From Tetradesmus obliquus (Eukaryota > Chlorophyta > Chlorophyceae > Sphaeropleales > Scenedesmaceae), in assembly GCA_030272155.1 (NCBI GenBank), contig CP126202.1, positions 2,356,001 through 2,420,000 on the forward strand: 64,000 nucleotides of DNA. Direction: 5' to 3'. A program made the translations under genes and the position numbers. Under the pieces are notes generated by a model that worked only from the letters and a program-made list of their open reading frames with translations, was not told the origin of the DNA and searched no databases. Below, one piece after another: positions 1-11,078 of this stretch (positions are counted from its first letter, which is position 1; the number at the start of each line of letters is the position of its first letter).

Positions 1-918
1 TTTCGCCGCAGTCGCTGCTCAACAGGAGCCAGGCGCGCTGGGCCAAGGAGATGTTGGGCAATGTGCGGCTGGCGTGCTGCGTGGCGGGCGGCATGGACCT
101 GGTGCCCAAGGAGGCCGACGTGCTGGAGGTGCGTTACTAACACTGTTTCCAGTAGTTATCACCACCCTCTGTTGTTGACATAATACTATCATCGTTTTTG
201 GTCTTTGTTACTGTTTATCTCACTGGCATTGCATGGCCCAAATAGTATGTCCTCAGTCAATATGATTGACTTCACCTCTAGATACATTGACATTGGTGGT
301 GATGTCATGCACTGCTCCTATTGCTGCTGCCGCCGCCACCCCTGCTGCTGCTGCTGCTGCCGGACAGCATCTGGAGCTGCTGGCGGGGCGGCACCAGCTG
401 CCACACCCACCCAGGGAGCAGCATGCAGTACCCACACTGGTGGCAGCAGCAGCAGCAGCAACAGAGCCGCAGTCAACAGCGGCAAATGGTCCTATGGTTA
501 CAGCAGACGCAGCCACCACTGCAGATAGTAATGCTGCAGCTGCTGCAGCTGGTGACGAAGCAGGCGTGCCTGCTGCCACTGCTGGAGGTGGCGACAGCAG
601 CAGTGTGGCAGTGGTGCTGCGCCAGCGCTGGTTCTACACAGGCCCTGGCCACCCGCTGCACCACATTGAGGAGGGGCTCAGGCACGGCTGCAACTGCGAG
701 GTGCGCGCAGCTTGAACAGTTTCCTGCAAGCACATGTACAGCGGCCGCTTTCCTGCAAACGCACTATTCAGGCCTCAACAACATTGCTGCTGCTGCTGCT
801 TGCTGCTGCTACTGCTGCTGCTGCTGCCGCCTTATCACAGGTGTGTGGCTGTCTGACGCACCTGTACATGGCGACACTGCTGCCACATGCTGTACCTGTG
901 CTAAGGAGCGCTTCACAG

Positions 919-963
<45 letters not shown>

Positions 964-1895
964 ACAGGTGTGTGGCCAGCTGACGCACCTGCCCATGGTG
1001 ACGCCCTGCTGCCACATGCTGTGCACCGACTGCACCGCCACCAGCCGCACCGCCTGCCCCAAATGCGCTGCGCCCTACACCATGCAGCCAGTTGATGAGC
1101 CCAGCAGGTACAAGACCAACCCGCAGCCAAAGTGGGAGGTGAGCCTCCTTGCAGCTGCCACCAGGTGTCTGGTGTGGCTGCCTGTCTTGGCTTGAGCACA
1201 CCATCCGCTGCACACAGCTCCCGGCCGTTATGTGACAGGCAGCCGCATCCACAAAAGAGCCGACACCATGTCTGCGCACATCATGCTCACAGTGCTGCTG
1301 TGTGCACTTATTCTTTTGCTGTGTTTGTCAGGTGCCGCTGGAGCTGATTGAGTGGCAGCCTGTGTTCCACCAGGTCGCATGTGCCCACGTATCTACTACG
1401 TATCATGTACTTTGTGTGTTGTGCCTCTGCTCCTGGCCAGGTACCCCTGGAGCTGATTGAGTGGCAGCCTGTGTTCCACCAAGTGGGTGCGGAAGGGCTC
1501 AGCGGCGGGCAGTGGAGCGCAAACTGGCGGGTGAGCGCAATGGCCTTCCCTGAGTTCACAGAGCGCATTTTGAATCACTTCAGAGGTGGCAGAACATGAC
1601 AGCTTGACTTGATGTGAAGCGCCAACTGGCAGGTGAGGGTGGCGGCCTTGCTAGATCTGCACGGCGGAATTCTTTTGAAAAGAGAACAGCTTCACTGGAT
1701 CTACTGATGAACGTTTCCGTGTTGCTGTGTGATATCCTTGCTGCCACCATTGATTGCTTGTGTTGTGTGCTCAAGAGCAAGCTGTTGTTTTGCTGCTGCT
1801 GCTGCTGCTGCCTCCTGCCGCTTAGGTGACGCGCTCCACCAAGGTGCTGCACCTCATCCAGAGGCTCATTGAAGTTGGCATCTACACACCACCAG

Positions 1896-1926
<31 letters not shown>

Positions 1927-4900
1927 CGTCATCAGCCCATGCCCCGGCGCCCCCATCAGCAGCGCACCTGCCGCAGACAGCCGCACAGCAGTTGTAGCTC
2001 CTGGCGCAGGCGCAGCAGCAGCCAGCACAGCAGCATTCGGCAGCAGCAGCAGCAGCAGTGCTGTGCAGCAGCAGCCGGTGAAGGCGATTGTGTTCAGTCA
2101 GTTCTGGATGCATGTGCAGCTGATTGCTGCTGAACTGGCAGCTCGAGGGGTGCGGCATGTGCTGCTGAAGAGGGACATGCCAGCACGGGACAAACAGGCT
2201 GCTGTGACAAGCTTCAGGGCTGCAAAGGCGCCCTGCTGCATGGTGATGGACGAGTCAGGTGCGCATCACACCTACTGCTTGAACACGAATGTGTGTGACC
2301 AAAGGTGGTGTCTCTCAGCTGTCTTGCTGCATAGCTGTGGTCGTTCATGCTACAGCTCATTCCCGAGGGGTGTGAGCGGCTTGTGCTTATGACCTTGCAT
2401 GTGGTGCTGGGAGAGGGGGACATGCCTGCACGGGACAAGCAGGCGGCAGTGACCAGCTTCAGGGCTGCAAAAGCACCCTGCTGCATGGTCATGGACGAGT
2501 CAGGTGAGCATGGAAGTTGCATCTGGGGTGCAAGTATCTGGAGTGTGCTGTTGTGCTGTAGCTGCGGCAGTGACCAGCTTCAGGGCTGCAAAGGCACCTT
2601 GCTGCATGGTGATGGACGAGTCAGGTGAGCTTGCTGTCAATGACATGTTGCGGCGATGTTGGTGTAGCTGCGGCTCATAAGCCGTCCTCGCTCAAACATT
2701 GCGCTGTGCGGCACGTGCGGCATGTGCGGCTGAAGTGGGAAACGCCTGCAAGAGACAAGCAAACACCATGCTTCACTGCTTGTTTTGTTGCTGCGTCGAA
2801 GTGCAGTGGGCCAAGACCTCAGCTTTGTGCGGCATTCCTTCTTCAATTTGTCACAACTCTCGGTTTGTTTCAAGTGGCACTGCCTTGTTTATTTGTGCTT
2901 TTCTGCTGCTGCCAGGCGCGCTCGGCCTGGTTTTGAGCTTTGTGCACCGCACCTTCGTTAATGCTGCGTCTTTTCACAGCTGTTGCCCTGCTGTGCTGTT
3001 CTGCTGTGTTTGGGTATCAGGTGCGCTGGGCCTGGACCTGAGCTTTGTGCGGCACATCTTCCTCATGGAGCCCCTGGCTGATGCAGCACTGGAGCAGCAG
3101 GTGGGGCTTGTGGCTGGCCACATTGTTACATTGTTACATTGGTGCATTTGCTGTCACATTGTTCACACGTAAACACCCACAACATCTTCCTCATGGAGCT
3201 GGCTGATGCGGCACTGGCGCAGCAGGTGGGGCCGGCAGCTGGCCACATTGTTACATTGTTACATTGGTGCATTTGCTGTCACACTGTTCACACGTAAAAA
3301 ACCCACAACATCTTCCTCATGGAGCCCCTGGCTCATGCAGCACTGGAGCAGCAGGTGGGGACGGCTACATGACGTGCATGGCTTCTTATTTGTGTTACCT
3401 TGTTACTTGGTACCGTAACAACCCCAGATTTTATTGCTCATTTTCAATTGGCAACTGATGCTTCTGGCGGCAACAGCTATTGGCGTCGTGTGATGCTGGA
3501 TGCTGTGTGCAGCAGCTGCTTTGAAGCTGCATTGCGCCCAATTCAGTAGTCAGTACAGTTCATCGTGCACGTCGCCTGGACCACCGGCTGCTGCTGCTGC
3601 TGCTGTGCAGGTGGTGTCTCGTGCGCACCGCATGGGTGCTGTGGCCCCGGTGCATGTGGAGTTGCTGGCCATGCGCAACACTGCAGAGGAGCACCTGGTG
3701 GCGCTGCGGTGCGTGTAGCTTTGCTGCGGCTATAGACTATGCATTCCGCGCATAGAGCGTGTGTGCACATACAGTTGCTGGCCATGCAGAGGAGCACCTG
3801 GTGGCGGTGCGTTATCATGAGCCATCATTTTGCATGGCTTTACAGACCATGCATGGTTGGCTGTTGTGTGTTGTTTTCAGCCATGTGCAACACGGCTGAG
3901 AACCACTTGGTGGCGCTGCGGTGAGCCTAGCCAAATATGCTGTTGGTCTTCAACTGTGCACGGCAATGGAAGCCGTTGGTTATATTTTTTACGAAACCAG
4001 CCATGTGCAACACTGCGCTGCAGACTCGCGCGGCACTCCACAGCCTTATCAGCAAGTTGTGCCCGGCGTGTTGCTCCAACAATGTGGGTTTTCTTTGCCT
4101 GCTGCTGCAGACACCAGGCTGCTTCTGGTAGGCTCAGCAGCTCAGCAGCAGACGCAGCAGCATCACATGCAGCTGCAGCAGTGGCGGGCGCGGCAGGCGA
4201 TGGCGCTGCTGCCCCACCCACAGCAGCAGCAGCAGCAGAAGGTGTTGGCGCAGGCAATGATGACAAAAAGCTGCCAGGTAACACAGAGGCACAACAGCAG
4301 AATGGGGAGACGGCTAAGTCACACACTGCTGCAGCAGCAGCGGCAGCAGCAGCGGCATTTAAGAGGCAGCGGGACGAAGATGAGGTGGGAGGTGCGCATG
4401 CAGCAGCAGCAGCAGTCGACATCAGCAACATCACCAACTTTGTTGCTGTTGGCGGCGGTGGCAATCAGATGGACAGCCGTGGCTTGCGCAACCTGCTGCT
4501 GCTGCACCTGCGCAAGGTGTCTGTTGCGCAGCTGCCGGAGCTGCCTGAGCATCAGCACTCCACAGCAGCAGCAGAGGCAGCAGCAGCAGCAGGGCTAGGG
4601 CCAGACGGTGCCTGGCTGAGTGCTGGCGGCAATGGCAGGGACAGGCGCCCAACATCTGCTGCAGCTGCCGCTTTGGCAGGCATCGAAGCACCCAAGCCGC
4701 AGCAGCAGCAGCAGCTGCAAGGCGGGGGGACAAAACAGCCAGCAGCAGCAGGGCATGGCCTGTGGTCAGACTATGCTCTGCGGCAGGGATCAAGTAGGAC
4801 GGTCGCTGTTGCTGTGGGCAGCAGACAGCAGCAGCAGCAGCAGCAGCAGCACAGGATGGAGCCTCTGGACATTGGAGAGGACGAGATGGAGGAGGAGACT

Positions 4901-5001
4901 GAGGAGTGCCACCAGCAGCAGCAGCAGCAGCAGCAGCAGTTGATTGCAGGGATGCAGCATGAGCCTGCAGGGACGCAGCATGAGACTGCAGTCTTAGTTT
5001 T

Positions 5002-5037
<36 letters not shown>

Positions 5038-5188
5038 GGTGCTGGCCGCCACGCCTGCCAGGCAGGTCATGTTCCAGGTGGAGGATGCAGCAGGTGGCAG
5101 CGCTGATGCTAACGGGCAAGCAGCAGCAGCAGCGGCAGGAGCGGCACCAAAGCAAAAGAAGCGGGCGAGGTTTGCTGATGATGCGTGA
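1..5188 (+). CDS. SNF2-family helicase with RING finger, 3' part (5' end outside window)
   Basis: Exons that join in frame: up to 128, 368-700, 968-1138, 1441-1530, 1826-2258, 3021-3100, 3611-3708, 4111-5188 (stop 5186-5188). The RING finger spans the 700/968 junction. It reads C-x2-C from CEVC, then PCCHMLCTDC, then CPKC, a C3HC4-like spacing. Next comes the helicase C-terminal domain: KAIVFSQFW, then motif V (GLDLSFVRHIFLMEP) and motif VI (VVSRAHRMGA). These mark a SNF2/SWI2 ATPase that would act on chromatin or DNA repair in the nucleus, with the RING suggesting ubiquitin-ligase activity. The YTMQP/KWEVPLELIEWQP stretch after the RING recalls the plant F-box/SNF2 protein At3g54460; this is from memory and unverified. 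Exon 368-700 and the last exon carry long Ala, Gln and Ser tracts, and the last one is mostly low complexity. The ATPase N-lobe would lie upstream. The family is certain; the subfamily is likely. Confidence 0.85.
841..900 (+). repeat. Decayed copy of RING exon start
   Basis: A CACAG acceptor followed by GTGTGTGGCTGTCTGACGCA matches the start of the real exon at 968 (GTGTGTGGCCAGCTGACGCA). It then drifts out of frame. Both copies sit behind CTG runs. Confidence 0.85.
1332..1373 (+). repeat. Exon-start copy (VPLELIEWQPVFHQ)
   Basis: A 42-base segment with its own acceptor and a GT after it nearly repeats the first part of exon 1441-1530. Used alone it would encode the same 14 residues in frame, so alternative use is possible. 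Only the downstream copy continues to the next donor. Confidence 0.85.
1611..1645 (+). repeat. Exon-end plus donor copy
   Basis: GAAGCGCCAACTGGCAGGTGAG resembles the end of exon 1441-1530 and its donor (GAGCGCAAACTGGCGGGTGAG). It lies in the intron just downstream. Confidence 0.65.
2415..2760 (+). repeat. Three further copies of the exon end coding ARDKQAAVTSFRAAKAPCC
   Basis: The end of exon 1826-2258, through GACGAGTCAG and the GT donor, is repeated at about 2415-2505 and 2566-2625. A more decayed remnant lies at 2705-2760. The first copy still encodes the same 20 or so residues in one frame. All lie in the intron before exon 3021. Confidence 0.9.
2806..2965 (+). repeat. Two decayed copies of the helicase motif V exon start
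   Basis: Segments near 2806-2850 and 2916-2965 resemble the start of exon 3021-3100 (GALGLDLSFVRH). The second is preceded by CCAG and reads GALGLVLSFVHRTF. Both diverge before the exon end. Confidence 0.8.
3054..3356 (+). repeat. 127-128 bp tandem repeat spanning exon end, donor and intron
   Basis: The segment beginning ACATCTTCCTCATGGAG starts at 3054, 3182 and 3309. The first two copies run through the end of the helicase exon, its GTGGGG donor and an intron stretch with doubled TTACATTG; the third stops after the donor. The copies are highly similar, so the duplication is recent. Confidence 0.92.
3770..4025 (+). repeat. Three decayed copies of the exon end coding AMRNTAEEHLVALR
   Basis: The end of exon 3611-3708 recurs at about 3774-3812, 3880-3923 and 4000-4025. 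The first two keep the GTGGCG(C/G)TGCG end and a GT. The last is only the CCATGTGCAACACTGC core. Confidence 0.85.
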
Positions 5189-5681
5189 TGCGTGTGCCTG
5201 CTGATGCATGCAGCTTGTGCAGCATGGTGCGATGCCGGACAGCCAGCCCGCCTTTTTTCTGAGGGTATATGCATGTCAGTTTGTTCGATGGCATGTCGCT
5301 ACTTGGGCATTTTAGCTATTATTTGGCTGCTGGTGGTGTGATGTTTGTCCAATCGTGTCTTGCCATGTTCGTTGTCATTCCGGTCTGAGCTGTGACCCGT
5401 TCAGCAGACAAGCCCTGATTTTGCTCTTTGTCCCAGCAAATAGACAAACGAGCTATTTATATTGTGTTTTAGGAAGGTTCTCGCTTGTGTAACCCGTGTC
5501 CGAGTGACCAACCGTGAGCAACAGCACCCTCACACGAGCAGAAGCTAGATTGGCCCATGATCACATCGAATTCAACTCAAACACCTAATCTGGAATTATA
5601 TTCTGAATATCATGTTCCCTCATAGCAGACAGCAGCACACATAAGGCTGGTGACACCTGTAGTAGCAGCTGCAGCAGCAGG

Positions 5682-5719
<38 letters not shown>

Positions 5720-5746
5720 AGCAGCAGCAGCAGCAGCAGCAGCAGC
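5189..5746. other. Intergenic: 3' UTR of helicase gene and 5' region of GH1 gene
   Basis: The candidate poly(A) signal TGTAAC of chlorophycean type lies at 5488-5493, about 300 bases after the stop. The right end (5675-5746) is an AGC triplet run that abuts the GH1 start codon, so the GH1 5' leader is probably a CAG repeat. Confidence 0.6.
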
Positions 5747-7491
5747 ATGAAGTATCGCTGCTGCACAGCATGTCTGCTGCTGCTACTCGCACTCATAGCA
5801 GCAGCAGCAGCAGGCTTGGTGCATGGTGCTTTGCCGGGTGCCCCGCCAAACTGCACAGCAGCTGTCAGGAAAGGCATTGACTGGGGAGCTGGATCCAACT
5901 CTTTTGGGGTGAGGTGCTGCTTTGCACATCTGCAGTCAAAGTTCAGTCAGCCACAGCAGATACAACAGGACATACATGGATGCACCAAGCATGAATGCAT
6001 CAGATGCATGAGGCTGAGCTCCGGCTTGCGCCAGCAGTCAGTGACAGTGCAGCCGCTGCTGCACAGTGCAGCAGCACGCCCACTTGCATAGCTGGGCCAA
6101 CTGCAATGCTCAGGACAGGCAATATTTTACATGCAAACAGCTGTATTACTAGTTGCATGTTGTGTCTGTTTTTGCCATTGCACAGATTGAGGGCGCCACC
6201 CGCACTGACGGCAGGGCTGCCAGCGTTTGAATAGCCTCTCTCACCCACAATAAACACCGTTCTGGTATTGTGTTAGACTGTAATGTGTTATTGCTTTATT
6301 TGCGCATGCACAGATTGAGGGCGCCAGCCGCACTGGCGGCAGGGCTGCCAGCGTGATTCACAGAGCTTCAACAGTAGTTGCTGTTGTTTCTGACCTGCAC
6401 AGATTGAGGGCGCCAGCCGCACTGGCGGCAGGGATGCCGAGTGATATACACAGCTTCAACAGTAGTTGCTTTTGTGTCTGACCTGCACAGATTGAGGGCG
6501 CCACCCGTACTGGGGGCAGGGCTGCCAGCGTGTGGGATGTGTTCCAGCTGAGGCCTGGCGCCATTGCAGATGGAGCAACAGGCGACGTGGCCACAGACTT
6601 CTACCGCAGGTGCGGCGGCAAACAGTGTATGTTGGATGTTACGTTATTCTGTTATCAAATATGCCAGTCACCACATGCCAAGCACCAAGCTGCTTGGGCC
6701 TCAAGCTGCTTCGGGCGGACTGGCCTCATATCAAGTTGCAGATGCGGCGATGAGAGAGGCAGTTGCGTTTAGGCCCTGCACCATATCAGATGCTAGGAGC
6801 AAATCCGTACCCTTGGCCATCAACTGGGTCAGTGACCCTGCGCCAGAGCCAGGCACCACAGCTGGGCTTCAAAATGCTTTGGGAACAATGGTGCATGGCA
6901 CACTTGTGCTGCTGCTGCTGCTGCTGCTGCTGCTATGGGTGGCAAGATGGAATCACCCTCACAAGGTAGCCCAGCATGCCGCTGTTTGTAGAATTTGTGC
7001 AGCATTGATGAAACCTGCTGCTGCTGCTGCTGCTGCTGCTGCAGGTTCCGCCAGGACGTTGCCCTCATGAAGCAGCTAGGGCTGAAGCACTTCCGGTTGA
7101 GCCTGTCATGGCCGCGGCTGCTGCCCGGGGCGCGCAAAGGTTCAGCGGTGAACCCTGATGCAGTGCGGTTCTATGGGGCAGTGCTGGACGAGCTGAAAGC
7201 AGCAGGTGCGCGTGGCTGGGAGTTGAACTTTGGCATGTGCGATTGCCTGGAGGGGCTCAGCGATGAATTTCAATGCAGTGCGGTTTCATGGAGTGGTGCT
7301 GGACGAGCTGACAGCAGCAGGTGCGCCTGGGCCTGGCTTCGGCAACTGCCTGCTTTTTATACCTATTGGTGTGGCGGTTTGGGCCACTGCACTGAGGTGC
7401 ACAGGCTCAACTGACGCAGAGGTTGCTTTATTATGGCTCATAATTTATGGGCCTGCTCCTGCTGTTGCTGCTGCTGACGTAATTGAGCTGC

Positions 7492-7524
<33 letters not shown>

Positions 7525-9714
7525 AGGCATCCAGCCCATGGTAGCACTCTACAACTGGGACCTGCCGCAGTCCCTGCACGAATCCTACAAAGGCTTTCTG
7601 AGCCCCAACAGCATTGAAGACTATACCTACTATGCTGACACAGCATTCCGACTGTTTGGCGGGCGAGTGAAGCGCTGGCTCACTTTCATTGAGCCGTATG
7701 TGGTCTGCAACATGCAGTACGGCAATGGGCAGTATGCGCCTGGTGTTGACTACGGTGATGAGGGGCGGTACAAGTGAGTAACGAGCAGTACAGTGTGCAG
7801 TACAAGTGAGCAGAACAGTATGTTGGCAGGCGCTGTTGCTGCATGAGTCATGTCTGCAACATGTCTGTTTACGCCTGGTGTTGACTATGGTGATGAGGGG
7901 CGGTACAAGTGAGCAGTACAGTGGCGTGGCAGGATGTTGTGCTGCTGGCGGCGCACTGGTCAATCATATGTGCTGGAATAGGCAACCATGCCCTACTGCC
8001 GGCGATGTAACAAAGCTGTGCAACGCATCGACCAGCTGCATGGCAGCGACATACCCACATCATATACCCACATCAGCTGGTGACCAAAAGACACTATGTG
8101 TGCTGCTGCGCCTGCAGGTGGGGGCACAATGTGCTGCTGGCGCATGCCTCAGCCTCCAAGCTGTACCAGCAGCGCTACGAAGCCTCTAAAAAATGACTCA
8201 TGCGCTACGTGCTGATGTGCTGCTGTGCTTGCAGGTGTGGGCACAATGTGCTGTCAGCGCATGCCTCAGCCTCCAAACTGCACCAGCAGCGATACAAAGC
8301 CTCATGCGCCATGTGCTGATGTGCTTGCAGGTGTGGGCACAACGTGCTGCTGGCGCATGCCTCAGCAGCCAAACTGTACCAGCAGCGCTACAAAGCTTCT
8401 CAAGGTGGCCAGATAAGCTTCACCACGCTGGTCACGTGGCCTGAGCCTGTCAGCGGCTCTGCTGAGGACAGCAGGGCAGCGCAGAACATGCTGGACAGCG
8501 AAGTGGGGTGGTTGCTGGATCCGATCTATTTTGGGGACTATCCAGGTGGGTGGGTGGCGTGCTGGCTTGTGCTGCTGCTGCTGTTGTTGAGTTGCAGCTG
8601 CGTTGCGATGTGCAACCAAGAAAAAGGCAGCTTACAAAGTTGCTGCCTTTTCCATGATTACAGCCGTCAATGTTGCGCATGCCTCACGACACATGCGTCA
8701 ACTGGGTGCATGTGCAGCGTCCGTGAAGGCAGTCAAAAGCCAGTTCCTCCTTTACAGCAGAGCAGCGGCAGCTGCTCAGGAGATCACTGGACTTCATCTC
8801 TGTCAATCGGTACCGCTGACATTTCCAGTGCCTCACCCAAATCAACTGCGTGCTGTTGATCAACTGCTTGTGTTTCTGTTGTTTGTGCTTGATGATTCAT
8901 GCCTCTGTGCAGCGTCGCTCAAGGCGGCCAAGGGCCAGTACCTCCCCGCCTTCACAGCACAGCAGCGGCAGCTGCTCAACGGCTCACTCGACTTCATTGC
9001 TGCCAACTGCTTCACCGCAAAATACGTCTCAGCCAAACCAGGCAGCTCGACAGGCTTCCGGCAAAGCAAAAGCAGCAGCAGCGGGCAGCTGATTGGTCCG
9101 GCCTCCGGCGTGCCCTGGATCAATGTAGTGCCTGGCACGCAGGCAAAGATGCTGCGGTACATCAGCAGGCGGTACAGTTTAAAGGGACCAGGCGGTACGG
9201 CAGTACGGCCGGCGGTACTGATCAGCAGCAGCGGTGTGCAGGTGCCTGGGGAGGAAAAAATGAAGCTGCCTGCTGTGCTGCAAGATGACTTCAGGTAAGT
9301 TTCCAGAGCAACCGCAACTAAGTTGTTGACTTGACATATGTCACCTGTGTGCATTGCAGACCCGACTACTTCCACGAATACCTGTACAGCCTGCATAGAT
9401 GCCGTTTTTTTCCTTGAAGTGATCAAGTTGTATGTGCTTGTCTGCACTGCAGAGTGAACTTCTACCGGGAATACTTGGACAGTGTGTGTGAAGCAGTGGC
9501 CAGTGGTGATGTCAACCTCATCGGCTGGTATGCCTGGAGCCTCTTTGACGGCTTTGAATGGACAGATGGCTTCCGCAGAAAGTTTGGGCTGGTCCATGTG
9601 CAGTATGCCTCGCCTCAAGGCACATCTGCTGCTGTGGCGGCGGCCGGGGGCGGGCTGCAGCGCACGCCCAAGAATAGTGCAAGGTGGCTGTCGCAACACT
9701 TTTTCAGGGCCTGA
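5747..9714 (+). CDS. Secreted glycoside hydrolase family 1-like protein, nucleophile missing
   Basis: Seven exons close exactly in frame to 515 aa: 5747-5908, 6491-6609, 7045-7205, 7527-7773, 8331-8545, 8913-9294, 9453-9714. The N terminus is a signal peptide (MKYRCC, then a leucine-rich core). GH1 landmarks appear in order: IEGATRTGGRAASVWDVF, DVALMKQLGLKHFRLSLSWPR, YNWDLPQ, VKRWLTFIEPYVV, HNVLLAHASAAKLY, and LIGWYAWSLFDGFEWTDGF plus RFGL-like KFGLVHV near the end. Family members hydrolyse beta-glycosides using two glutamates. The acid/base Glu is present (E203 in TFIEP, although the usual Asn before it is Ile). The nucleophile motif ITENG is replaced by ISSSG at 9221-9235, putting Ser407 at the Glu position. 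It may be a pseudoenzyme or carbohydrate binder. The start is chosen for the signal peptide. A candidate TGTAA signal lies at 9835-9839. Confidence 0.92.
6186..6490 (+). repeat. Three truncated upstream copies of GH1 exon 2
   Basis: ATTGAGGGCGCCA, each preceded by an AG acceptor, begins at 6186, 6314, 6403 and 6491. Only the last copy continues as the full exon. The spacing of the last three is 88-89 bases, and the intron sequence between them (CTTCAACAGTAGTTGCT) is also repeated. Confidence 0.93.
7255..7321 (+). repeat. Copy of GH1 exon 3 end plus donor
   Basis: AATGCAGTGCGGTTTCATGG through GAGCTGACAGCAGCAGGTGCGC closely follows the end of exon 7045-7205 and its donor. It has small changes that shift the frame. 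Confidence 0.88.
7868..7915 (+). repeat. Copy of GH1 exon 4 end plus donor
   Basis: CGCCTGGTGTTGACTATGGT through GGCGGTACAAGTGAGCAG repeats the last 36 or so bases of exon 7527-7773 and its GTGAG donor, about 135 bases downstream. A shorter TACAAGTGAGCAG remnant lies at 7800-7813. Confidence 0.9.
8118..8310 (+). repeat. Two truncated upstream copies of GH1 exon 5
   Basis: GCAG acceptors at 8114-8117 and 8231-8234 are followed by near-identical versions of the exon start (GGGCACAATGTGCTG...CATGCCTCAGCC). The true exon starts at 8331. The first copy meets a stop (TGA) after the GAAGCCTCT stretch. Confidence 0.92.
8718..8810 (+). repeat. Decayed copy of GH1 exon 6 start
   Basis: TGTGCAG then CGTCCGTGAAGGCAGTCAAA, followed by AGCAGCGGCAGCTGCTCA and GGACTTCAT, parallels 8913-9000 of the true exon. 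It has substitutions and shifts. Confidence 0.88.
9360..9405 (+). repeat. Decayed copy of GH1 exon 7 start
   Basis: TGCAG then CCCGACTACTTCCACGAATA resembles the exon start at 9453 (TGAACTTCTACCGGGAATAC). Confidence 0.75.
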
Positions 9715-10371
9715 TGTGTGCATGCCGCCGGGCGTCGCAGCCACCTCTGGGCCTGCAGGAGCAGCAGGTCTCCTCAGCTGCAGGATGCTGCTGCAAATGG
9801 CGCTTAAATTGTGGCTCTGATATGTCAATGATCATGTAATCATGATGAACCTGGCACCTTTAGGAAAATTCCTGGAAAGTTGGTTACTAGGTTCTGGTAA
9901 CCACAGATCCAAAGATTGGACCTGTGCCCCCATGGATGCCACATCCAGTGGCTGCAGTGCGGTAACGAATTGCAGCTGTTTGTGAATAGACAAATTGCAG
10001 CTGTTGTGGATAGACACAGCATGTGTGTGGGGTCCAAAGCAGGTTAAAAGCAGATGTGGACGTGTTCGTGCCTATAGGCTTGAAGCCAACTGTATTGTCG
10101 GGGCTTCAAAGAAGAAGACAGACAACTGTCTGCATACAAATGTTACTTCCTGCAGGTTATCTTCCAGCTGGTTATCTTCCCTCACTCTTCACTCATTCTT
10201 CTGATTGTGTACATTTGCTCGCACTTGCATCTCAGTATCTTTCCGTGTCATGCGTTTTTAACCAAGCAGAAACGAAGCAAGCGTTATCAACGATCAAAGA
10301 GATCTGTGGCAGCAGAGCAGTTGCGATCACCGGTTCCGTGTGCATTGCATCGAGAGCATCGGGTTACCACA
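9715..10371. other. Intergenic, GH1 3' UTR and O-methyltransferase 5' region
   Basis: Contains the TGTAA at 9835-9839 and a doubled GAATTGCAGCTGTTTGTGAATAGAC-like segment near 9966-10015. No gene seen. The open frame upstream of 10372 could extend the next protein's N terminus. Confidence 0.5.
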
Positions 10372-10639
10372 ATGCTGGGATCGCTGCAGCAGCGGGACAA
10401 CAGTTACATTACGAATAGCGAGTCCCCGGCGTATCAGCGTTATCAGGAGCTGGCTAGGGTTGCTGGAGTCAGTCGAGCTTTCACTCTGTCTGTGAAGCTA
10501 GGCCTCTACACGCTGCTGCAAAATGCAAAAGACACTGAGGGTGAGTTGAAGGGGTAAAGTGGTGTTACCGGCGTAGGTACCACTAGCGGCAACACCACTA
10601 TGTGGCACTGACAGGTAGCTGTACAGCTGCTGCTGCTGG

Positions 10640-10691
<52 letters not shown>

Positions 10692-11026
10692 GCTGCTGCT
10701 GCTGCCGCTGCTGCTGGTGTTGCTCTGTGTCATTCTTGGTAAAGCAGCAGTCTGTCTGGTGCTCGTAAGCGCTCAGGTTGTGTAGTACTCACTGAGTGAC
10801 ACATGATACCCAGTGTCTTGTATGCGTGCAGGTCCGACCTGCAGAGTCTGCCAGGGCTGACCTCACAGCAGGTGGCGCAGCACGTATGCTTCCATCCCTC
10901 CAACAATCATGTGGCGGTGCACGTGACATATGTTGTTTGTAATGCTTGCACGCATGCGTGCAGGCCTGCCAGGGCTGACCTCTCAGCAGGTGGCGCAGCG
11001 CCTGGGGCTGCAGCAAGCCGCTTCAC

Positions 11027-11078
<52 letters not shown>

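Noticed and set aside
205..1279. Several overlapping open frames of 75-220 residues on both strands
   Set aside because: They arise from triplet runs read in all frames. Only 368-700 and 968-1138 carry sense consistent with splice phases and the RING motif.
7382..7963. Minus-strand frames over GH1 exon 4
   Set aside because: Shadow of a conserved GH1 exon on the plus strand.
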